This document shows positions 36,001-40,445 of a stretch of DNA of 40,445 bases, piece after piece. The notes under the pieces are model-generated. The model worked only from the letters and a program-made list of their open reading frames with translations, did no database searches and was not told where the DNA came from. The stretch comes from an uncultured Flavobacteriales bacterium (GTDB taxonomy: Bacteria; Bacteroidota; Bacteroidia; Flavobacteriales_D; Parvicellaceae). The stretch covers positions 1 through 40,445 of the forward strand of contig CALJHN010000004.1 of NCBI GenBank assembly GCA_938075455.1. Direction: 5' to 3'. Positions within the stretch are counted from its first letter, which is position 1, and each line of letters begins with the position of its first letter. Position numbers and translations under genes: made by a program.

Positions 36001-37949
36001 CTGACTATTTAGAAAAATCTTTAAACATCAAAAAAATTGAAATGGATATAGTAGAGGATATTGAAATTTCTAAATCTTTAGTTGATGCAGAAGTAATTGA
36101 TATAGCATCTAGTAATGAATTTAAATCTTTTTATGATGACCAAACATCTCTTAATGAACTAGAGAAAGAGAATCAAAAGTTAAAATTTAAAAAAGATGGC
36201 TATTTAAAATTATATGACCAAATGGTTGCTAAAGCAGATGCATTAGAACAAAAGTCTAAAGTAGAAACCGATATTTTAGTAAAAAAAGAGTTGATAAGTG
36301 CATATACAAATTTAAAAATTGAAGCTAAAAAAAATAAAAAACTATCAGAGGCTATTGTTTACAGTATGGATTCTGTAAAAACAGAAATTAAAAGTAAGCA
36401 AAAGAGTCAAGCTCTTGTTCTAAAAATGTTAGATCCTTCTAAAAAAAATCAAATTAAAGCATTGGCAATTTCCGGAAAAGCAGATAGTGTTCTTGCTTTA
36501 TTGTCAAATATGTCTTTAGATGACATTGAATTAAAAGATTCCAGTATTTTAAATATTACAGACTCATTAGAAATTGAGCCAATTGAAGATGATGAAGAAA
36601 TAGTGCAAGATTTTAAATTACCTGAGTTTAAAGCCGACCTAGTTTCTTATGATTCAGAAGATATTTTTTCCAAAGATTTTGTTCCTCCTAGAGAAATTAG
36701 TAAAGAAATATTTCAATTAACTGAAAAAGAAGTTTATTCAAAAGAAAACCCTATTCCATTAAATCCTAGGATTCCTAATGGTTTAATATTCACAGTTCAG
36801 GTGGGTGCATTTAAAAATCCTATTCCCCAAGATTTATTTAAAGGATTTGCTCCTATAAGTGCTGAAAAACTAAGAGACGAAATTACTAGATATAGAGTAG
36901 GTTATTTCAAAACTTTACAGGATGCTAATATTGCTAAAAATCAAGTTAGGGCATTAAGTGTAAGTTATGGAGATGCTTTTGTAGTCGCTTTTAATAACGG
37001 TGAAAAAATTAAGTTAAGTGAAGCAAGAAGTATTTTATCCAATCAGCCAGCTGCTAATATTCAATTTTCATCGAAATCTTCAACTAAAAGTTTATCAGCT
37101 TTAAGAAACGAAATTGCTAGAAACCCAACATTAGCTTCTGCGAAAACTACTGACCAAATAAATGGTATTTTTTATTCTGTTCAAATTGGGGCTTTTTCAA
37201 AGCCTTTATTAAAAGAAAATTTACCTAATGTTTCTCCCTTAATTGTAAGTATAGTTAACAATTTATATAAATATTCCACAGGAGAGTTTAAAAGCATAGA
37301 ACTAGCCGCAAGAAAAAAAGCCGAGTTACTTGATAATGGAGTTTTAACAGATGCATTTATAATTGCTTATAACAACGGAAGAAACATTACCCTTCAAAAA
37401 GCCAATTCTGTAAATCCAGATAGAGTAGTAGAGTATAAAAATCCTATAATTTACTACATAGATTTTGGTACTTATGGCAGTGATATTCCTGAAAATTTAG
37501 ATGGCAATAACTTAGAATTGAGAGATTTTAATATTAAATCTAGATCTAGATTTGGAGGGAATCAATTTTTTAGTAAAAAATACAATTCTCTTGAATATGC
37601 ACAAATTGCTCTAAATTCAATTAGTTCGGATGAACTAATAAATTCTAGGATTATTAAATCTACCCGTGACGATTTTGCTTTAAATTATGAGTATAAGATA
37701 GAAGTTGGAGAGTTTGATAGTCTAACAGACGAACTAAAATCTAAGTTTAATAAACTAAAAGATTTAGAAATTAAGGGTGTTGAAACTAATGGTTTAATTA
37801 AATATTACTCTAAGAGTAGAGACAATTACGAATCAATAACAACGGACTTAAATGCATGTACTTCACAAAATTTAAAAAATTCTAAAATTTTAGTCTTTAA
37901 AGATGGTGTTTTAACCAAAATGGAAGAAACTTTAAACAGTTTCAAATGA
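33033..37949 (+). CDS. Giant exported TPR / PD40 / CRD / coiled-coil / SPOR protein (1638 residues)
   Basis: An envelope protein of 1638 residues. A signal peptide (about 1-21) is followed by TPR-like repeats (about 25-150, AYFYLGRVYHYNYLFQDALN). A PD40-type propeller fragment covers about 165-345 (LFYSSYGESGDNGLDIYF, FYFSSMGHNSMGGYDIF). A CRD-like beta domain is at about 350-420. A very long Lys/Glu-rich coiled-coil part runs from about 455 to 1230. At the C-terminus SPOR domain 1 (about 1250-1333) has FTVQVGAFKNPIPQ and GDAFVVAFNNGEKI, and SPOR domain 2 (about 1376-1455) has YSVQIGAFSKP and TDAFIIAYNNGR. Two degenerate copies appear to follow (about 1469-1548 and 1552-1636). SPOR domains bind peptidoglycan glycans. 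TPR-PD40-CRD is the order in the T9SS protein PorE, which ends in OmpA instead. It overlaps plsY by four bases. Confidence 0.85.
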   Translation: MKTFKSYGFLFFIFFSWNLIGQENFKNEGERIKYANKLFEEQKFIEAEPHMSNFLSNKNNSEYNFKYGVCVLFKYADKSKSIPYLKKAIKDPKVDPRAYFYLGRVYHYNYLFQDALNLYKKYKSIANSKQAKYLKLEMYIKMSQNGQSLMKNLSNIIVVDKKSTSVNKFNYSYDLKDIGGKILVTEEFQTKIDKKKNHKSIIYFPPLNQDILFYSSYGESGDNGLDIYFKKRLSGGGWSSPKILPENINSPYDEDFPFLSSNGTTFYFSSMGHNSMGGYDIFRCNFNPSTNNFGPISNLDYKINSTDDDILYLVDKDNKNAIFSSKRSSKGGMIDVYNVKVQVLPIQNIIISGSFKNSILAKDFNATIKVQDVRTNKLIGSYNVDNESNYNILLPNSGKYKFIVETPKSEKIHAGLVEVPPQTELKALKQEIELVKISGEEKLIIKDYFDQSPENEAVIIANVLKEMSNPEINIYMYPDSVIDKIILDKEETLNSNEEIAQQTIENEVLEVDKVLEVDEVLNLNEKSTDEKNQDQSIELEQKANDLLKIIEDKKLEKQTFQTQLSEEKLILNSNVNIVESSDQNLKINELESKIKKLESDIETKSFQYDELISEKKELEIQNDFVTTNNIDKNNPQLDSVVVTNDNKSENISKDSHELSDSNAINLDVIKNQKINENETSLSGITSSNNSTSNSLIEERKNIEFVENLPIDIPIAKDLPKITSQTVNGVTYNSTDEPVNFQVIAEVDQDVVFVQNNYENKTNNKIIEINKKSIDDINLMSFEIDELEQRKLDMNSDKEKAKVDKEISKINKKKAKTQLKIADDIAFVNDSEIKYLNREISSYINEFKESNVKENFKFKQAQEYKVAAKKLNKRSIELRDEADLENDKVKKARLIEEAIEFENTAINHLKKSKKLYSNAIEEDFSDDKLTVVKTLNPTILKQSERLQKLSDIALEESKVYSAKAAELSTNGDVLGANKYENLSIIQKNKSTDYLEKSLNIKKIEMDIVEDIEISKSLVDAEVIDIASSNEFKSFYDDQTSLNELEKENQKLKFKKDGYLKLYDQMVAKADALEQKSKVETDILVKKELISAYTNLKIEAKKNKKLSEAIVYSMDSVKTEIKSKQKSQALVLKMLDPSKKNQIKALAISGKADSVLALLSNMSLDDIELKDSSILNITDSLEIEPIEDDEEIVQDFKLPEFKADLVSYDSEDIFSKDFVPPREISKEIFQLTEKEVYSKENPIPLNPRIPNGLIFTVQVGAFKNPIPQDLFKGFAPISAEKLRDEITRYRVGYFKTLQDANIAKNQVRALSVSYGDAFVVAFNNGEKIKLSEARSILSNQPAANIQFSSKSSTKSLSALRNEIARNPTLASAKTTDQINGIFYSVQIGAFSKPLLKENLPNVSPLIVSIVNNLYKYSTGEFKSIELAARKKAELLDNGVLTDAFIIAYNNGRNITLQKANSVNPDRVVEYKNPIIYYIDFGTYGSDIPENLDGNNLELRDFNIKSRSRFGGNQFFSKKYNSLEYAQIALNSISSDELINSRIIKSTRDDFALNYEYKIEVGEFDSLTDELKSKFNKLKDLEIKGVETNGLIKYYSKSRDNYESITTDLNACTSQNLKNSKILVFKDGVLTKMEETLNSFK
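34554..34607 (+). repeat. Three tandem 18-base units inside the coiled-coil region
   Basis: Three in-frame 18-base units encode VLEVDK, VLEVDE and VLNLNE (residues 508-525 of the SPOR protein). The units at 34554, 34572 and 34590 share the opening GT(A/G)(T/C)T; the second and third have drifted. This suggests recent local duplication in the acidic linker before the coiled-coil region. Confidence 0.7.
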
Positions 37950-37976
37950 TTTAAATAATTAACTAATTTTGGAAAA

Positions 37977-38252
37977 ATGAGTGAAAGTAATCTGTACCAA
38001 GAAAATATAGAAACTATAGAGTTGTTAAACTCTCAAAAATCTATTTTTCTTTACAATGATGAAGTAAATACTTTCGACCATGTCATTGACTCCTTATGCA
38101 AATACTGCGACCATGATGTTGTGCAAGCGGAACAATGTGCTTGGATTGTTCACAACAAAGGAAAATGTCTGGTTAAAAAAGGTTCCTATGAAAAACTAAA
38201 GCCAATTTGTAATGCTCTAAATGATAATGGGTTAAGTGCCCAAATTCACTAA
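37977..38252 (+). CDS. clpS: ATP-dependent Clp protease adaptor ClpS
   Basis: A 91-residue cytoplasmic adaptor that hands N-end-rule substrates to ClpA/ClpC-ClpP. The core domain has LYNDEVNTFDHVIDSLCKYC, then DHDVVQAEQCAWIVHNKGKCLVKKG, containing the residues forming the pocket for destabilising N-terminal residues, and ends with LNDNGLSAQI. Length is normal (about 90-106). In many Bacteroidota the gene lies close to prmA; here three genes (10 kb) separate the two. It runs convergently into the SulP gene with 5 bases between stops. Confidence 0.93.
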   Translation: MSESNLYQENIETIELLNSQKSIFLYNDEVNTFDHVIDSLCKYCDHDVVQAEQCAWIVHNKGKCLVKKGSYEKLKPICNALNDNGLSAQIH

Positions 38253-38257
38253 TCAGT

Positions 38258-39871
38258 TTACACCTCACTATCCATTAAGTCTGTCACAACATGGTAGCGA
38301 GGATCGTCTATAGAAGTCTTTATTATCTTATTTAATTTAGGGTCTGCTTTTAAAAGTAAAGTAATACTCTCTGGACTGAGATGGGTTAGTTTTAAATTTT
38401 TCTTTGCTTTTAAGTACTTTTTAGCCAGGTTACTAATGGCTTCTATCCCAGAATGATCACTAACTTTGGATTCTATAAAATCAATTTCTACATTTTCTGG
38501 ATCTGTTTTTAAATTAAATTTTGAGTTAAAATTTTGCACAGAGCCAAAGAACAATGGCCCCCAAATTTCATAAACTTTTGTTCCGTTAGATTTAATTTTT
38601 TTTCTAGCACGAATCATTAGAGCATTTTTCCATGCAAAAACTAAGGCTGATATTATAACACCTACTATAACTGCAATAGCAAGATCTTGCCAAACTGTAA
38701 TGGCTGAAACTGTAATTAGAACTACGGCATCAGAAATTGGTATTTTTCTAATAATTCTAAAACTACTCCATGCAAATGTTCCTATTACTACCATGAACAT
38801 AACTCCTACAAGTGCTGCTATTGGTATCTTCTCAATTAGGGGTGCACCAAAAAGCACAAAGCATAGTAAAGCTATTGCTGCTATGAGTCCAGACAATCTT
38901 CCTCTTCCCCCTGAATTGACATTGATTATAGACTGACCAATCATAGCACATCCACCCATTCCTCCGAATAAACCATTTAGTATATTTGCACTTCCTTGGG
39001 CTAGACATTCTCTATTTCCACTTCCTCTAGTCTCTGTTAGTTCGTCAATTAAATTAAGAGTCATTAAAGATTCTATAAGCCCTACTGCAGCCAATAGAAA
39101 TGCAGTAGAAAGTATCAAGCTCCAATGGTTTGACATGGTATGAAATAAGTCAAATATTTGAAATTGAAAACTGGGCAAAGAACCTTCTAACCCTTTTCCA
39201 CCACCATCTATAATAAAACTGCCTACGGTACTTACTTCAATCTCAGCGAGAATAGTTATACAAGCTACAATTATTATAGCAACAAGAGCAGCTGGAATCT
39301 TTTTGGTGATTTTTGGAAGTAGATACATAATGAGCATGGTTAACCCTACTAGACTTGTCATAATTAAAAGATCTAAACCATTCATCCAGGAAGAAATTCC
39401 GTTATTAGTTTGTTTAAAAAGATTTAACTGAGATAAGAATATAACTATGGCGAGTCCGTTTACAAAGCCCATCATAACAGGGTGGGGTATGAGTCTTACA
39501 AATTTACCAAGTTTAAATATACCGGCGGCTATTTGAATAGCTCCAACCAATAAAAGTGTAATAAATAACCATTGTAGTCCTAGATTATCTATTGGATTTT
39601 CTAGGGATAAGCCAACTTGATTTCCTTTTTGAATCATATGAACCATTACTACAGCCATTGCACCAGTTGCACCAGAAATCATTCCTGGTCTTCCTCCAAA
39701 TAAAGCTGTAACTAGTCCCATTATAAAAGCTCCATAAAGTCCAACTAGAGGATCTATTCCAGCTACAAATGCGAAGGCAACTGCTTCTGGAACCAATGCT
39801 AATGCTACAGTAACACCAGAGAGAATATCTTTTTTTGGATCTAGGGAAAAGTTGATAAAAAGTTTTTTCAT
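38258..39871 (-). CDS. SulP family anion transporter
   Basis: A 537-residue inner-membrane transporter with about eleven to fourteen hydrophobic segments. Family signatures are FSLDPKKDILSGVTVALALVPEAVAFA at the N-terminus, GLYGAFIMGLVTALFGGRPGMISGATGAMA (the conserved anion-binding region) and QGSANILNGLFGGMGGCAMIGQS. A C-terminal STAS domain spans about 430-537 (IWGPLFFGSVQNF, SDHSGIEAI). SulP proteins carry sulfate, bicarbonate or other anions, often with sodium or protons; the substrate here is not readable. The STAS domain usually regulates transport. It has a good upstream promoter and ends convergently to clpS. Confidence 0.93.
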   Translation of the reverse strand: MKKLFINFSLDPKKDILSGVTVALALVPEAVAFAFVAGIDPLVGLYGAFIMGLVTALFGGRPGMISGATGAMAVVMVHMIQKGNQVGLSLENPIDNLGLQWLFITLLLVGAIQIAAGIFKLGKFVRLIPHPVMMGFVNGLAIVIFLSQLNLFKQTNNGISSWMNGLDLLIMTSLVGLTMLIMYLLPKITKKIPAALVAIIIVACITILAEIEVSTVGSFIIDGGGKGLEGSLPSFQFQIFDLFHTMSNHWSLILSTAFLLAAVGLIESLMTLNLIDELTETRGSGNRECLAQGSANILNGLFGGMGGCAMIGQSIINVNSGGRGRLSGLIAAIALLCFVLFGAPLIEKIPIAALVGVMFMVVIGTFAWSSFRIIRKIPISDAVVLITVSAITVWQDLAIAVIVGVIISALVFAWKNALMIRARKKIKSNGTKVYEIWGPLFFGSVQNFNSKFNLKTDPENVEIDFIESKVSDHSGIEAISNLAKKYLKAKKNLKLTHLSPESITLLLKADPKLNKIIKTSIDDPRYHVVTDLMDSEV

Positions 39872-39898
39872 TGTAGCTGCTTAAAATTTTTCAAGCGG

Positions 39899-39928
39899 CA
39901 AATATATGATTTTAGATATCCCTTCAAA
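39899..39928 (-). promoter_or_regulatory. Promoter of the SulP transporter gene
   Basis: On the minus strand TTTG (39928-39925), an 18-base spacer and TATATTTG (39906-39899) match the Bacteroidota promoter pattern exactly. Transcription would begin near 39893, about 22 bases before the ATG. A perfect 10-bp palindrome, GTTGTACAAC (39952-39961), lies just upstream and could be a regulator site. Confidence 0.55.
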
Positions 39929-40237
39929 TAAAAATATGAATAATATATAATGTTGTACAACTTTAAATACCCATGAATACTCAGTTTTATTTATCTAAAA
40001 AGAAAGTTTATTGGAATACTATTTTTAAACTTAGAACTACTTAGAAAAGTACATTTACAGTTGCAAAATAATGATTTTGTAAAGTTAAAAAACAGTGTAA
40101 ATAAACTTATTGTAATAAGAAAAATCAAATATTGTAGAACTTCAAAGTGTCAAGATTACTTGGAAACCAAATTTCTAGCAATAAAAAGAGTATAAAAAAT
40201 ATATAAATATTAAAGATAAACAGTAGTTCTATTATGT
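39929..40237. other. Intergenic region between SulP and tRNA-Arg
   Basis: About 300 AT-rich bases. I find no reading frame of credible length on either strand; the longest convincing ATG frame, at 39973, stops after about 19 codons. It contains two perfect short inverted repeats, GTTGTACAAC (39952-39961) and CTTATT-GT-AATAAG (40106-40119), neither followed by a U tract. No further RNA gene is apparent. Confidence 0.5.
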
Positions 40238-40269
40238 TTTGAACTCTTGATAAAATAACTATACATTTG
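40238..40269 (+). promoter_or_regulatory. Promoter of the tRNA-Arg gene
   Basis: TTTG (40238-40241), a 20-base spacer and TACATTTG (40262-40269) match the Bacteroidota promoter consensus. Transcription would start near 40276, only a few bases before the mature 5' end of the tRNA at 40279. Confidence 0.6.
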
Positions 40270-40278
40270 TAAAATATT

Positions 40279-40352
40279 GGCCTCGTAGTTCAACTGAATA
40301 GAATACCTGATTACGGCTCAGGCGGTTACAGGTTTGAATCCTGTCGAGGTCA
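40279..40352 (+). tRNA. tRNA-Arg (anticodon ACG)
   Basis: A 74-base cloverleaf: acceptor GGCCTCG with CGAGGTC (one G-U), D stem GTTC/GAAT, anticodon stem CCTGA/TCAGG with loop TTACGGC (anticodon ACG at 40313-40315), 5-base variable loop, T stem ACAGG/CCTGT, discriminator A. The ACG anticodon, with A34 deaminated to inosine by TadA, reads CGN-family Arg codons. CCA is not encoded. Odd points: the D loop has G18 but A19 where G19 is nearly universal, and the T loop has U56 where C56 is nearly universal. The tertiary elbow pair is thus A19-U56, a compensated change. All stems pair and it has a promoter and terminator, so it is probably functional. Confidence 0.9.
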
Positions 40353-40356
40353 CAAG

Positions 40357-40386
40357 TGCTCAATATAAATATTGAGCATTTTTTTT
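40357..40386 (+). terminator. Intrinsic terminator of the tRNA-Arg gene
   Basis: A perfect 9-bp stem (TGCTCAATA at 40357-40365 with TATTGAGCA at 40370-40378), a 4-base loop and eight T (40379-40386) lie directly after the tRNA. This is a textbook Rho-independent terminator. Confidence 0.9.
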
Positions 40387-40445
40387 GTTTCAAACCTCCA
40401 ACAACTTAGTCATTACAGACCAAATTTAACAGAGTAGAATAGGGG

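Noticed and set aside
40106..40119. Inverted repeat CTTATT-GT-AATAAG as a terminator
   Set aside because: There is no G-C-rich stem, a loop of only two bases and no following U tract.
1..40445. CRISPR array, insertion sequence, prophage or integron
   Set aside because: I saw no evenly spaced repeats, transposase, integrase or terminal inverted repeats anywhere in the window.

Overview
The window is AT-rich chromosomal DNA from a member of the Bacteroidota, most likely a marine Flavobacteriales-type bacterium. The reasons are: several secreted proteins with type IX secretion (T9SS) C-terminal sorting domains; a T9SS plug protein; a complete sodium-pumping Nqr operon; crtD/cruF-type carotenoid genes of the kind used for myxol or saproxanthin; the block folP / DUF1599 / BT_3928-like / tpiA / prmA; and promoters of the Bacteroidota type (TTTG, 18-20 nt, TAnnTTTG). 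I see no phage, insertion sequence, CRISPR array or rRNA. The genus cannot be read from the sequence.

Layout. (1) 1-4205, minus strand: a vitamin B12 uptake operon led by a cobalamin riboswitch, with a BtuB-like TonB receptor, a DUF4465 surface protein, a second T9SS-sorted surface protein and the start of a lipoprotein cut by the window edge. (2) 4408-9315, plus: gamma-glutamyltransferase, then a translationally coupled set of CrtD-like desaturase, CruF-like carotenoid hydratase and a DAO-type FAD oxidoreductase. (3) 9321-10670, minus: the T9SS plug protein. It shares a palindromic bidirectional promoter region with (4) 10771-17806, plus: nqrABCDEF and apbE, whose product flavinylates NqrB and NqrC. 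(5) 17803-18199, minus: two tiny membrane proteins, one Cys-rich. (6) 18272-21756, plus: mazG and two T9SS-sorted secreted proteins. (7) 21746-24775, minus: folP, an MBL-fold hydrolase and a MATE transporter, packed stop-to-start. (8) 24800-38252, plus: DUF1599, a DoxX/thioredoxin-like protein, tpiA, prmA, a 1489-residue exported protein of unknown function, plsY, a 1638-residue exported TPR/PD40/CRD/SPOR protein, and clpS. (9) 38258-39871, minus: a SulP anion transporter. (10) 40238-40386: tRNA-Arg(ACG) with a clear promoter and terminator. The last 59 bases hold nothing I can recognise.

How the genes work together: regions 1, 3 and 6, and perhaps the 1638-residue protein, all concern building or using the outer membrane and T9SS. 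The Nqr operon with apbE is a self-contained respiratory sodium pump. The strongest candidate for something undescribed is the plsY region, where two giant exported proteins flank a phospholipid-synthesis gene inside the prmA-clpS interval. One of them looks like a PorE-type T9SS anchor in which SPOR domains replace the OmpA peptidoglycan-binding domain. Other points of interest are a tRNA-Arg whose elbow pair G19-C56 has become A19-U56, and T9SS-routed accessory proteins in a B12 uptake operon.
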